Below are positions 1 to 7,269 of a stretch of 40,718 nt of DNA, piece after piece. Numbering within the stretch: position 1 is the first letter of the stretch; the number at the start of each line of letters is the position of its first letter. Made by a program: the position numbers and the translations under genes. Origin of the DNA: a virus; IMG/VR virus record IMGVR_UViG_3300033145_001914, positions 1-40,718 of that record. One strand, given 5' to 3'. The notes below the pieces were generated by a model. That model was not told the DNA's origin and did not search any database. It saw only the letters and a program-made list of their open reading frames with translations.

Positions 1-93
1 CATTCGTTCTTGTATATTGCATAGTCCGACATTTAAACCATGTATTCTTGCAACATCTAAATTTCTTGCTCTATATCCAGGATGTTCTCTCAT
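1..93 (-). CDS. partial small protein, runs off left edge
   Basis: An open frame starts at an ATG at 91-93 and continues past the window edge, giving 31 visible residues that begin MREHPGYRARNLDVARIHG. A GGAGA ribosome binding site lies about 7 nt upstream of the ATG, which is why this start is chosen. No domain is recognisable in the visible part and the function is unknown. Confidence 0.45.
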   Translation of the reverse strand, partial: MREHPGYRARNLDVARIHGLNVGLCNIQERM

Positions 94-167
94 TATAAAT
101 CTCCAATGGCTAACGAATTTAGCTGACTTGCCGCTGTTTTTCGCGGTCAAGTCAGCGGCTTGTTATA

Positions 168-377
168 TTACGTTTTTAAAAAATATGGCGGAATCCCTTG
201 AATATTCATTATATTTCCTATTCTTACATAGCGTATATAGCCATAAATTATTGCTGGTTTCCAAAACTGCCACCATTTCTTTTCGGTATATATCCACGTA
301 GCGATTTCTCCATCTTCATAATCCTCCAATAAAGATGGTACTTGATTTTTCTTATCAATTTTGACGGTATTTTCCAT
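168..377 (-). CDS. small hypothetical protein, Trp-rich
   Basis: This frame encodes about 69 residues from an ATG at 375-377. A GGAGGG motif lies 11-13 nt upstream; an in-frame ATG 21 nt earlier has no good site. The middle holds a tryptophan-rich stretch (EKKWWQFWKP) followed by a hydrophobic segment (AIIYGYIRYVRIGNI), suggesting a small membrane-associated or folded protein. It overlaps the gene at 248-538 in another frame by about 130 nt, so either a frameshift joins the two or one of them ends earlier. Function unknown. Confidence 0.4.
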   Translation of the reverse strand: MENTVKIDKKNQVPSLLEDYEDGEIATWIYTEKKWWQFWKPAIIYGYIRYVRIGNIMNIQGIPPYFLKT

Positions 378-538
378 AATGGTGTGGACTCCCTCCATAT
401 CTTTACATTACCGTGCCGTGGACACACAAACCTGTGCCAGCACCCTGGGTTTTTAATTATATATGTTTCATTGCTATCATCTAAAGCTTTTTTTGTTTTT
501 TTCTCACACTCACACAAAGAATCCATAAATTTCCCCAT
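248..538 (-). CDS. small hypothetical protein with cysteines
   Basis: The start is an ATG at 536-538 preceded by AAAGGA at a good distance; the frame gives 96 residues. The first half (MGKFMDSLCECEKKTKKAL, then an NPGCWHRFVCPRHGN stretch) looks like real protein with four cysteines that could bind metal. The last 40 residues are Lys/Arg-rich and lie over the better-looking frame at 168-377, so they may be a shadow. A frameshift near 370-380 fusing the first half of this frame to the other one is possible. Function unknown. Confidence 0.4.
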   Translation of the reverse strand: MGKFMDSLCECEKKTKKALDDSNETYIIKNPGCWHRFVCPRHGNVKIWRESTPLWKIPSKLIRKIKYHLYWRIMKMEKSLRGYIPKRNGGSFGNQQ

Positions 539-566
539 AGTTTGTGTCCTTTTAAAATATAACAGG

Positions 567-827
567 TTAATAGACGGAAAACTCATCCATCTGCCCCGCA
601 TTAAGCTCCAAATTTTCCAGCGGAGTAAGCCGTTTTCTCAACGCCGGCAGGATCTTATTTATTCGTTCATAATCTTCGATTTGAAGCTTGAGCGAATTGT
701 TTTTTGTTTGTAGAGCTTCAACCTGGTACCTTAGCGTATTATTTTCTTTCGCTACATTTATCAAACAATAGGCTGAAAAAGCAAACATTAATAACAGACA
801 AAAAGTAGCTAATGCCTTGTCTAACAT
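567..827 (-). CDS. small membrane-anchored coiled-coil protein
   Basis: The 86-residue product begins with one hydrophobic segment (about residues 8-26, ATFCLLLMFAFSAYCLINV) followed by a heptad-like coiled coil (about residues 28-65) and a short tail. GGAGGAC lies 4 nt before the ATG. A single N-terminal anchor plus coiled coil is also seen in phage i-spanins, but there is no lysis gene nearby and no second spanin, so this is only a resemblance. Exact function unknown. Confidence 0.65.
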   Translation of the reverse strand: MLDKALATFCLLLMFAFSAYCLINVAKENNTLRYQVEALQTKNNSLKLQIEDYERINKILPALRKRLTPLENLELNAGQMDEFSVY

Positions 828-842
828 CTTAGTCCTCCGATC

Positions 843-1193
843 TCAAATCTTAGCCAATTTTTTATATGATAAATTGAGTTTGTTGATTAAATACCAACAA
901 TATTGTTTAGTTATTCCAACTTCTTTTGCTATTTCTGTTCTTGTTTTATTTTTTGTATTGATTGCAAGAATTGCTTTTATTGCTTTTGATGGTTGTCTGT
1001 GCCCTTTTGGTAATATTTTTATTCCATCGTCTTTCAAGGCTTTTAGTATTAGAGGCGCAGAAATGTAAATTATCTGACTAATTTTATGAGATGACATTTT
1101 AGAATATAAAGCCTCCAGAAATTCTTTACGGGTTTTATAATTTGTTTTGTAATCTCTGTTATATGCCAGTCGGGTTCCTTCCCAGTCAATCAT
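843..1193 (-). CDS. helix-turn-helix protein
   Basis: This is a 116-residue basic protein. The C-terminal half contains a typical helix-turn-helix pattern, TRTEIAKEVGITKQYCWYLI (about residues 84-103), and an earlier segment (KISQIIYISAPLILKALKDD) looks like a second one. The ATG overlaps the stop of the upstream SbcC-C gene as ATGA, so it is probably translationally coupled. It may be a DNA-binding regulator or a fragment of an endonuclease-type DNA-binding module; no catalytic motif is visible. Confidence 0.6.
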   Translation of the reverse strand: MIDWEGTRLAYNRDYKTNYKTRKEFLEALYSKMSSHKISQIIYISAPLILKALKDDGIKILPKGHRQPSKAIKAILAINTKNKTRTEIAKEVGITKQYCWYLINKLNLSYKKLAKI

Positions 1194-1795
1194 ACTATCT
1201 TTGATATCCCTTTTTCAATTTCAATTTGGAATACTTTGTCTGCCCCTTCAATCAATGATTCGGAATGGCTTACCATTATGATCTGTAATTTCAGTTTTTC
1301 AGATAATTCCTTTAACATAATACTTGCTTTGATTTGATATTCTTTTGAGAGAAAACGAAATGGTTCATCCAAAATTAATACATTTCTGGGTTTAGATTGC
1401 GTTAACGACCATATTGCTACCCGTAATGCCATTGCTGCAATATCTACTGCCCCGCCTCCACTGCTTGCAAGAGGATCAAATAATTCTCTGTTCTTTTCAA
1501 ACAAAAGGTCGCACTCCGTTTTGCCTCTACGGATCACAAAATTACATTTCAATTTATAAGGATCCTCAAATACAGCAGCAAGGGCAAGAGATACGATTTC
1601 TGAGAGCCTGTAGTTTAACTCATTTTGCGTTTTTTGGGCAACTAATTGAATTATCGCCTGAGCCTGATCAGTATTAATGATTTCAGAAGCGATATTTTCT
1701 TCTTCCGTTTTGGCCGTTTTCAAATCAATTTCAAGTTGATTTCTTGATCCCTTTTTTCTTTCCAACTTTTGTCGGAAAATATCAATCCCAGTCAT
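1190..1795 (-). CDS. SbcC/Rad50-type ATPase, C-terminal lobe as a separate protein
   Basis: This 201-residue protein carries the C-terminal half of an SMC/Rad50-type ATPase: a short coiled coil (about residues 1-55), an ABC signature-like segment LASSGGGAVDIAAMAL (about 110-125), Walker B NVLILDEPF (about 140-148) and an H-loop MVSHSES (about 175-181). There is no Walker A; that lies on the separate protein at 3435-4628. The two would have to associate to make a working ATPase with the SbcD-like nuclease encoded between them. It overlaps the upstream coiled-coil gene by 14 nt. Confidence 0.85.
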   Translation of the reverse strand: MTGIDIFRQKLERKKGSRNQLEIDLKTAKTEEENIASEIINTDQAQAIIQLVAQKTQNELNYRLSEIVSLALAAVFEDPYKLKCNFVIRRGKTECDLLFEKNRELFDPLASSGGGAVDIAAMALRVAIWSLTQSKPRNVLILDEPFRFLSKEYQIKASIMLKELSEKLKLQIIMVSHSESLIEGADKVFQIEIEKGISKIV

Positions 1796-2021
1796 AGTCT
1801 GCCTCTAATCCTTCAATTCCTTTTGTCAGAGCGACTTCTTTTTCATCTAATTCTTTATTCATTTTATCAAGTTTTGTTTCTGCTTCCTTGAGAGTTTTGC
1901 ATCCAAAGTCTTTTTTTAGCGTTTCATATAATTGATCTTTCCTCCCCTGCAATCTTTCAATGTCTGTTTTAGCTTTGTCGATTTTTTCCTTCATTGAGAT
2001 CAAGCGTTCAGATGTATTCAT
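1782..2021 (-). CDS. short coiled-coil protein between SbcD and SbcC-C
   Basis: The 79 residues are almost wholly predicted coiled coil rich in Lys and Glu (for example EKIDKAKTDIERLQGRKDQ). It starts at an ATGA overlap with the SbcD stop and ends 14 nt inside the SbcC C-terminal lobe gene. Position and composition suggest it supplies part of the descending coiled-coil arm missing from the split SbcC, or links the two halves. That role is inferred from context only. Confidence 0.65.
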   Translation of the reverse strand: MNTSERLISMKEKIDKAKTDIERLQGRKDQLYETLKKDFGCKTLKEAETKLDKMNKELDEKEVALTKGIEGLEADYDWD

Positions 2022-2944
2022 ATTTCCATTGCCCTCCAGATTTTGTTTCGCACAGATTCTTTTGTGCGATTGCTGTTGAAATACTCTTCCAAGTTGCTCT
2101 CAAAACTCAGACCAATTTCTATATCGGACGATATACGGGATACAAAAGCTTCCATACGTTTATCTCGCTCTTGTTTGTCTTCAATATGTACCCTATTAAC
2201 AACGCTTTTTTTAATAGGCAAATAAACTGTTTCAACAGTATTTGTATCTGCGAACCACTTGTAAACTCTGGGCTTATGATCGATCTGGGCTGCTGTCATG
2301 CGCATCATGCTACCAGGGTTTACAAGCAATCTTCCATCATATTCGGCAACAAACGGGGTGTGATTATCTCCGCATAAAATTAGACTATATCCAGGAAGCT
2401 TTTTGAGTAAAGCATTTCCTTTTGGCGCTTTCTGGCCTGGCCACAACGGCTTATTCTCAATTACCATTTGATGAGTCATTGCAACTTTCAACTGTTTCTT
2501 TTTGCTCTGTGCATCCGTAATTTGTTTTCCGTAGGAAAATGGATGTAGGGTGCAAATATCGTCCATTGTTAATTCTCCTTGGATTATAAATAAGGCCATG
2601 CTACTATGTAATACTCCGCACCCGCTTTTCAACCAATAATCCAAACGATGCTCTGGAAGATCATGTTGACCGAGGATTCCAACGATATCAATTTCATATT
2701 TATTGACTAAAGCGATAACCTTTTCCAATAACCAGTTTGGCCATTGACTTTTGTTTCCAATGTCGCCAGCCACGAGCAATGGGCATTCATTATTTTTACA
2801 TATTTGAAAAATGAATTCTAACTTACTGAATTGCGTTTCTAAATAATCATCTGTACGGCACATAGGAACATCAGATCGAATATGGAGATCCGCTGCCAAT
2901 ATAGCTGTTGCTTTTTTTGTTTGTGGAGTTCTTGTTCTTCTCAT
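2018..2944 (-). CDS. sbcD: SbcD/Mre11-type metallophosphoesterase nuclease
   Basis: The 308-residue protein has calcineurin-like phosphoesterase motifs in order: AADLHI (D-x-H, about residues 17-22), VAGDIGN (G-D, about 58-64), GILGQHD (G-N-H-D variant with Gln, about 90-96), THQM (about 152-155) and LCGDNHTPF (G-D/H-x-H, about 191-199). With the SbcC-like ATPase halves on either side it should form the Mre11-Rad50/SbcCD (T4 gp47-gp46) end-processing nuclease used in recombination. It starts in an ATGA overlap with the gene at 2941-3216. Confidence 0.88.
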   Translation of the reverse strand: MRRTRTPQTKKATAILAADLHIRSDVPMCRTDDYLETQFSKLEFIFQICKNNECPLLVAGDIGNKSQWPNWLLEKVIALVNKYEIDIVGILGQHDLPEHRLDYWLKSGCGVLHSSMALFIIQGELTMDDICTLHPFSYGKQITDAQSKKKQLKVAMTHQMVIENKPLWPGQKAPKGNALLKKLPGYSLILCGDNHTPFVAEYDGRLLVNPGSMMRMTAAQIDHKPRVYKWFADTNTVETVYLPIKKSVVNRVHIEDKQERDKRMEAFVSRISSDIEIGLSFESNLEEYFNSNRTKESVRNKIWRAMEI

Positions 2945-3216
2945 AATTTTATACCATTGATTTGATCAATTATTTTTTGAGCTTCTCTTCTCAGATATCT
3001 TTCAAGGGGTTCATATTCATTTTTATCTTCATCAAATTCTCTTTCGTCTTCATCTGAAAACCATATCCTATGATATCCCATAAATATTATTATAATTGAA
3101 AATCCATCTGTTCTAAGTTCAAAAAACGGATATGTTAGCCCGAAGCGCTCAAGATGTTCAAAGACTTCTCCATTTATTTTTTCAACTATCTCGATAATTT
3201 CTTTATAGTTATCCAT
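2941..3216 (-). CDS. acidic hypothetical protein
   Basis: A 91-residue protein with a very acidic stretch (FSDEDEREFDEDKNEYEPLE). GAGGAG sits about 8 nt upstream of the ATG, inside the 53-bp direct repeat that also contains the end of the SbcC-N coding sequence. It ends in an ATGA overlap with the SbcD gene. No family recognised. An acidic small protein inside an SbcCD operon could be an accessory factor, but nothing in the sequence proves it. Confidence 0.65.
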   Translation of the reverse strand: MDNYKEIIEIVEKINGEVFEHLERFGLTYPFFELRTDGFSIIIIFMGYHRIWFSDEDEREFDEDKNEYEPLERYLRREAQKIIDQINGIKL

Positions 3217-3266
3217 TATTTAATCTCCTCTTCCACATAGCGGGCAAATATCCGGCATCATTTTAT
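3214..3266. repeat. 53-bp direct repeat, copy 1 (relic of SbcC-N 3' end)
   Basis: This segment is identical to 3429-3481. On the minus strand it encodes the last 13 codons of SbcC-N (MMPDICPLCGRGD plus stop), then a GAGGAG ribosome binding site and a start codon. Here the SbcC codons are no longer joined to the gene, so this copy is a relic that still supplies the ribosome binding site for the gene at 2941-3216. Confidence 0.95.
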
Positions 3267-3431
3267 TTCCAGGTCTGTATCTGTAATAATTGTTTTGTGC
3301 AAGAAATCTCCCTTTTCTGCTGTGCTGATTCTCTCAAAGTGAATATTATTTATTTCACAGCCTGTCTCCTCTTCAAAATTTTGAACTATATTTGACAATA
3401 AATTTAAAAATTTTTCTTTTGGATTTTTCAT
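3258..3431 (-). CDS. short hypothetical protein between the 53-bp repeats
   Basis: A 57-residue frame (MKNPKEKFLNLLSNIVQNFE...) starts at an ATG at 3429-3431 with GAGGAG about 8 nt upstream, and stops at 3258-3260 just inside the downstream repeat copy. It is not similar by eye to its neighbour at 2941-3216. Because it is bracketed by the duplicated SbcC-N end, it looks like an inserted or duplicated segment. Function unknown. Confidence 0.55.
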   Translation of the reverse strand: MKNPKEKFLNLLSNIVQNFEEETGCEINNIHFERISTAEKGDFLHKTIITDTDLEIK

Positions 3432-3481
3432 TATTTAATCTCCTCTTCCACATAGCGGGCAAATATCCGGCATCATTTTAT
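3429..3481. repeat. 53-bp direct repeat, copy 2 (true SbcC-N 3' end)
   Basis: This copy is identical to 3214-3266 and starts 215 bp away from it. It contains the true 3' end of the SbcC-N gene, its stop codon, and the ribosome binding site and ATG of the 57-codon frame at 3258-3431. Confidence 0.95.
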
Positions 3482-4628
3482 CAAAGACATAGGATAGCTT
3501 GGACATGTCTTTTATTTTTCTTTGTAATTCTTCATCAAGATTATTAATATCATATACAAGCCCGCTTAAATTCTCATTTTTTCTTTCTAACTTAACAAAA
3601 TTTTGCTGTAATTCTATCAATTCAATCACTTGTTTTTCTGAATTTGTTAATTTCAATAAGCCTTTTTCTTCTTTTTCGTTATTAATTATTTCATTCTGGA
3701 GCTCTCCCAGCTTGGTAAACATATCATCTTGAACATCTATATCTTTATCCAGTGCAATCAGATCAGTTACTTGTTTTTCAAAATTAGAAAGTTGTATTTT
3801 TGCCTGCAAAGAAACTTCTAAATCATCAATATTACTCTTAGTCTCATTCAGGTTATTTACAGAATCAATCTGAACATTAATCTCTTTATCTAAGATGATC
3901 AAATTATCTACATCTTGATTGTATGCAAGTATTATACCTGTTTTTTTCAAAGAGAGGTCAACTGTATAGATGTTATCTATAACACAATGTAAATCAATGA
4001 TTAGGCCGGTTGTTTTGGATATTTGATTGCTTATAGTTTCCAGATTTACAATATTCTTTTCTGCATCCGATAACCACTCATATTTTTTTAGTTCTTCTTG
4101 TTTGCTTGCAATTGTACTTTGCGCATTGAGCAATAGGTTCTGTTCTTGTTTTCTTATACGAGCAATATTTTTCAACGCAACATCAATTATATCTAATTTT
4201 ACTGCTTGATTGAGAATACGGCCAACTTCACCTGCGGATGAACTCAAAAGAAAAGGAGAATCCATTTGCCTTTGAATATTGATATCAGATATATTTAAGA
4301 GATTTTCAATTTCTTCAGGAACATTTGCTCCAAAAGCCCTGAATTCAATTTTTTTTGAATCTTCAGGAGCAACTATATATAGATTTTCTTTTCCTTTTTC
4401 TCTGGATATAGTTTTATTTTCAAGCTTAATGCCAACAGCAGTATCCCCGCCCCAGTTTGAACGGAAAGATTCCCCGCCTGGCTTATTTGTAATTCCCCAA
4501 AGCAAAGCCCTTAAAATCGCACTCTTACCACTGTCACTTGCGCCTATGATTACTGAAACCCCAGGATCAAATTGTAATTCTGTTGACTTCCAACTTTGGA
4601 AATTCTGAATTTGGAGTGATTTAATCAT
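3435..4628 (-). CDS. sbcC: SbcC/Rad50-type ATPase, N-terminal lobe with zinc hook
   Basis: The 397-residue protein starts with a Rad50/SbcC ATPase N-lobe: IKSLQIQNFQSWKSTELQF, then Walker A IGASDSGKSA (about residues 28-37) and a Q-loop-like NIQRQMDSPF (about 115-124). A long coiled coil follows (about 150-385). It ends at the zinc-hook motif CPLC followed by GRGD and stop. A full-length SbcC would continue through a return coiled coil to the signature and Walker B motifs; here those are on the protein at 1190-1795. It should pair with the SbcD at 2018-2944. Confidence 0.88.
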   Translation of the reverse strand: MIKSLQIQNFQSWKSTELQFDPGVSVIIGASDSGKSAILRALLWGITNKPGGESFRSNWGGDTAVGIKLENKTISREKGKENLYIVAPEDSKKIEFRAFGANVPEEIENLLNISDINIQRQMDSPFLLSSSAGEVGRILNQAVKLDIIDVALKNIARIRKQEQNLLLNAQSTIASKQEELKKYEWLSDAEKNIVNLETISNQISKTTGLIIDLHCVIDNIYTVDLSLKKTGIILAYNQDVDNLIILDKEINVQIDSVNNLNETKSNIDDLEVSLQAKIQLSNFEKQVTDLIALDKDIDVQDDMFTKLGELQNEIINNEKEEKGLLKLTNSEKQVIELIELQQNFVKLERKNENLSGLVYDINNLDEELQRKIKDMSKLSYVFDKMMPDICPLCGRGD

Positions 4629-4815
4629 GGTCTATCCCCGTAAGATAATATTCAAAGAAGTCCTCAACTTCTGCCCAGTGGTAAAGGTCTTTTATTTTTT
4701 CAATCTTTTTCATTATGATAAACAGAGTTTCTAAATCAATTTTAAATTCATCTGCTATTTGTTTTGCTTGTGTTAAAAACATATTATATCTGTATTTTTG
4801 ACCTTGTGTCATCAT
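4621..4815 (-). CDS. small hypothetical protein
   Basis: The 64-residue product overlaps the SbcC-N start by 8 nt and its ATG overlaps the stop of the upstream 53-aa gene (TGATG). The sequence is helical and rich in aromatic residues (DLYHWAEVEDFFEYYLTG). There is only a weak GAGAG site, consistent with translational coupling. No family recognised. Confidence 0.6.
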   Translation of the reverse strand: MMTQGQKYRYNMFLTQAKQIADEFKIDLETLFIIMKKIEKIKDLYHWAEVEDFFEYYLTGIDHD

Positions 4816-4973
4816 AGACTTCTAACTCTCTTTTTTGACTGTTGATATTGCTGCCTACGCCCTATGCAACGAATAACCCCTGTTTTACTATTCCTTATAT
4901 ATTTTCTTTCTTTTGGAGAAAAATCAGTTCCATAAATTTCTTTTCTGAGTTCTTTTGCTTTTTTGCCTCTCAT
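4812..4973 (-). CDS. small basic hypothetical phage protein
   Basis: A 53-residue frame starts at an ATG at 4971-4973 with AGGAGA 4 nt upstream and stops overlapping the next start. It is strongly basic: MRGKKAKELRKEIYG at the start and IGRRQQYQQSKKR near the end. Short, basic proteins of this general pattern occur in phage replication regions, but no function is known to me. Confidence 0.6.
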   Translation of the reverse strand: MRGKKAKELRKEIYGTDFSPKERKYIRNSKTGVIRCIGRRQQYQQSKKRVRSL

Positions 4974-4982
4974 GTTTCTCCT

Positions 4983-5279
4983 TTATTTTGGTTTTTCAAA
5001 AGTGAATTTTACATGATTTGTAGCCAAATGAGATATTAAATCCATAACGGTCATTTTGCATAATTCATTTATATCCCAGCCAACTCCGCTGGCTTCATAT
5101 ACAGCTTTTCTTAATGAAGCATACATTTCGACTGCCCCTATTACTACTGGCTCAATACTTTCAACCGCCTGTTCAGGATAAAGCTTCAAAACCGCTTCCT
5201 GAATTAAACGTAAATCGTGGCCATTTTCAAATAATTCTATAGCTAATTTTATTATTTGTGTTCTGATTTCATCATTCAT
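4983..5279 (-). CDS. hypothetical protein
   Basis: A 98-residue, mostly helical, mildly acidic protein (MNDEIRTQIIKLAIELFENG...). An AAGG element lies upstream of the ATG. It directly follows the tRNA-like gene at 5304-5418 in transcription order and is probably co-transcribed from the promoter at 5435-5464. No recognised domain. Confidence 0.6.
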   Translation of the reverse strand: MNDEIRTQIIKLAIELFENGHDLRLIQEAVLKLYPEQAVESIEPVVIGAVEMYASLRKAVYEASGVGWDINELCKMTVMDLISHLATNHVKFTFEKPK

Positions 5280-5303
5280 TTGCCTTATTCCTTTTTATAA
5301 GTT

Positions 5304-5418
5304 GCTGGGAGCAGGATTCGATTATTCTGCTGATTGTTCCTTTAACAATCAAAGCGAAACTCCAGTATTAGTAGGCGCTACCTATGTTCCTTTTGTTTCT
5401 TGGCATTACTTTCCCAGC
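5304..5418 (-). tRNA. tRNA-like gene with aberrant loops (class II)
   Basis: The ends form a 7-bp acceptor stem, GCTGGGA with TCCCAGC, identical to the one at 8857-9014. A T-arm-like segment (GCAG...ATCGAAT CCTGC) precedes the 3' strand, but its loop is about 3 nt too long and one pair is mismatched. A 6-bp hairpin, GATTGT with ACAATC and a 7-nt loop, sits where a class II variable arm would be. A GGTAGCGCC D-arm-like segment is preceded by extra sequence. At 115 nt it is longer than a normal tRNA. The anticodon cannot be assigned with confidence; it may be a decayed tRNA, an interrupted tRNA or a tRNA mimic. Confidence 0.5.
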
Positions 5419-5434
5419 AATTTTTTATATTTAT

Positions 5435-5464
5435 ATTATACAATATTATTGACAATTTTTAAAA
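5435..5464 (-). promoter_or_regulatory. phage-type promoter, TTTTAAAAA / TTGTATAATA
   Basis: On the minus strand TTTTAAAAAT is followed 14 nt later by TATAAT in the extended context TTGTATAATA. It overlaps the last codons of the endonuclease VII gene and precedes the tRNA-like gene at 5304-5418. The same arrangement recurs six more times in the window at operon heads. Confidence 0.65.
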
Positions 5465-5957
5465 GTTTTTTTAATTCTTTAGTTATACGCCCATTTTTTG
5501 GATATTTAGGAAGCTTTTTTCTTTTGGGATACATTTTAAAATAATGCTTGCAAATCTTATTGTATTGCCTTTTCCCGATTTTTTCTGGCCTCGGCTTTTC
5601 GTTTGGATGAATATATTTTTGTTCCATTGGAGGGTTCTCAATATAATCTGCCAAATTTCTTAATGCTTCCGGCAAGGAAATATTGAGTTTATGCAATCCA
5701 TATCTTTTGAAGGCATTTGTAACTTTGCCTTCCCAACTATTCGCTTGTCTATGTAAGGAGCCCCTAAGAAGACCTTTTCCATCTTTTCCAAGTTTACTTT
5801 CTTGGATTTCCTTTTTAGTGATGTGTTTGTGATCTATAACGGCATCTTTGTATTCAATTTTTTGTTTTAATATAGGACAAATTTTATTTTGTTTTTCCCA
5901 TTGTTGAAAGCGAAGATTTGCAAGCTGGGGATAAGTTATTTGTTTGAGTTCAGGCAT
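5436..5957 (-). CDS. recombination endonuclease VII-like (Holliday junction resolvase)
   Basis: The 173-residue protein matches T4 gp49-type endonuclease VII by motif order: an N-terminal helical segment, a CP-x(n) segment in place of the first zinc pair, VIDHKHIT (catalytic DH-x-H region, about residues 41-48), GKGLLRGSLHRQANSWEG (corresponding to the V-R-G-L-L-C-x-x-C-N-x-x-E-G block) and a C-terminal IHPNEKP. The cysteines that bind zinc in T4 are largely replaced (Ser/His/Arg), so the structural zinc site may be lost or altered. It resolves branched DNA before packaging in T4. It abuts the recombinase gene. Confidence 0.75.
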   Translation of the reverse strand: MPELKQITYPQLANLRFQQWEKQNKICPILKQKIEYKDAVIDHKHITKKEIQESKLGKDGKGLLRGSLHRQANSWEGKVTNAFKRYGLHKLNISLPEALRNLADYIENPPMEQKYIHPNEKPRPEKIGKRQYNKICKHYFKMYPKRKKLPKYPKNGRITKELKKLLKIVNNIV

Positions 5958-7070
5958 TTACTTGAATTTCCTTTCCCTCTTTAATCTCAGGGATTCTTCA
6001 ATTTCCAGCCATATCTTTCCTGTAATTTGTTGTAGCTTTTTTTGCAGCTTCTGGGTTTCAATTATTTCAATTAAATTCTTTTTGCTCATAGTATCGAAAT
6101 CAGGGGAGGAAATTCCTGCGTTTGTTTTCTTCCAATATCCAGCAGAAACCAGAAAATCAATACAACTTGCAACGCAATCTACTCCATAATCATAGAAAAT
6201 ATCAAATTCAACATCTCTTAGTTTACCAGTAATTTTATTTTTCTTAACCTTAGCAATAATTTTATGCCCAATTTTCCTTTTTTGTTTTTTGACTTCTTTG
6301 TCAATTGATTTTTTTAAGTTTAACCAAACTTGATGAGTACTATAGAAAAATGGCGCCATGCCACCGCTGGTTGTTTTCTTTGAACCAAAAGTAACGCCAA
6401 TATTCGCTCGTTCTTGCTGGACAATGAAAAGGGCACTTTTAGTATGTTTGAGTTGATTATTAATCATTCTTAGTGTTTCACCAATGGCTTTCGCCTTCTC
6501 TGTTTTGTAGCTTCCTTTTAGTTCTTTTACTGCTTCTGGATCTTTTGCTTTGATAAGTGCCTGCCGATATTCTTTCTTTAATTCCTCATCCGTTGTCAAG
6601 CTGTCAAGACTGTCAAGAATATAGATAAATGGTTTTTCTTCTTTTGTCCTCGTCAGAATATTTGCCTTGAAATCCTGGATTGTTTCACTGTGTAAGGGTT
6701 CTCCATCTTCATTTTTCTGAGGAGCAATCATTCTTTTTGTTAAACCATTTCCAAATAAATATTTGATATCAAAACCATCACAGGTTTCTTCTCCGTCATC
6801 ATAAATAAGATCATAGTCATCAAATCGTTTGTCATTGACGCATTCAGCCAGCATTGTGAGCATAAGCATTGTTTTACCGCTGGCTGAACCTCCTGGAAGA
6901 GTTACAATCCTGCCAAGCGCAAAGGCTCCATAGGGATTATCTGTACAAGCAAGATTCAACATCGTGCTTCCTGATGGGATTAGAATTGAATTATCAATTT
7001 TCTTTCTTTCAATCTTTTTGCCTGCACTTTCCTCTACTTGTTCAGATAATTTTCTACGACGCCTTTGCAT
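5958..7070 (-). CDS. RecA/UvsX-type recombinase
   Basis: The 370-residue protein has a RecA-fold core: Walker A LPGGSASGKT (about residues 57-66), a catalytic glutamate region DDGEETCDGF (about 90-99), Walker B FIYILDSLDSL (about 147-157) and an FIVQQERANIG segment after it. The TSGGMAPFFYSTHQVWLNL stretch matches the region of the DNA-binding loops. A basic N-terminus and a charged C-terminal helix flank the core. It should form filaments on ssDNA and exchange strands, acting with the gp32-like SSB, endonuclease VII and SbcCD encoded around it. Its start overlaps the HTH gene at 7054-7269. Confidence 0.88.
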   Translation of the reverse strand: MQRRRRKLSEQVEESAGKKIERKKIDNSILIPSGSTMLNLACTDNPYGAFALGRIVTLPGGSASGKTMLMLTMLAECVNDKRFDDYDLIYDDGEETCDGFDIKYLFGNGLTKRMIAPQKNEDGEPLHSETIQDFKANILTRTKEEKPFIYILDSLDSLTTDEELKKEYRQALIKAKDPEAVKELKGSYKTEKAKAIGETLRMINNQLKHTKSALFIVQQERANIGVTFGSKKTTSGGMAPFFYSTHQVWLNLKKSIDKEVKKQKRKIGHKIIAKVKKNKITGKLRDVEFDIFYDYGVDCVASCIDFLVSAGYWKKTNAGISSPDFDTMSKKNLIEIIETQKLQKKLQQITGKIWLEIEESLRLKRERKFK

Positions 7071-7269
7071 TTGGGTTTCCTTTTATTAGCATTGAGGTTA
7101 ATTGTTGCTTGTTTATCCACCACCGCCCGCCTATCATTTTGCCTATATTATATTTCTGTATCCATGAGATAAGCGTTGGCAATGAAACGCAAATTTGGCC
7201 TATTTCCTGAACGATTTTCAATGCTTCACTCGTTCCTATTAATTCAGGGTTTATTTGATTATTTGCCAT
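7054..7269 (-). CDS. small MerR/excisionase-like helix-turn-helix protein
   Basis: The 71-residue protein has a winged-helix pattern: LIGTSEALKIVQEIGQICVS, then LPTLISWIQKYNIGK and a wing with GGRWWINKQQL. This layout is typical of excisionase/MerR-like DNA binders. GGAGA lies upstream of the ATG. It overlaps the recombinase start by 17 nt and follows the SSB gene directly, so all three are probably one operon. Target unknown. Confidence 0.65.
   Translation of the reverse strand: MANNQINPELIGTSEALKIVQEIGQICVSLPTLISWIQKYNIGKMIGGRWWINKQQLTSMLIKGNPNAKAS

Noticed and set aside
17-713. Plus-strand frames near the left edge and throughout the window
   Set aside because: They lack ribosome binding sites, have low-complexity hydrophobic composition and lie opposite well-supported minus-strand genes.
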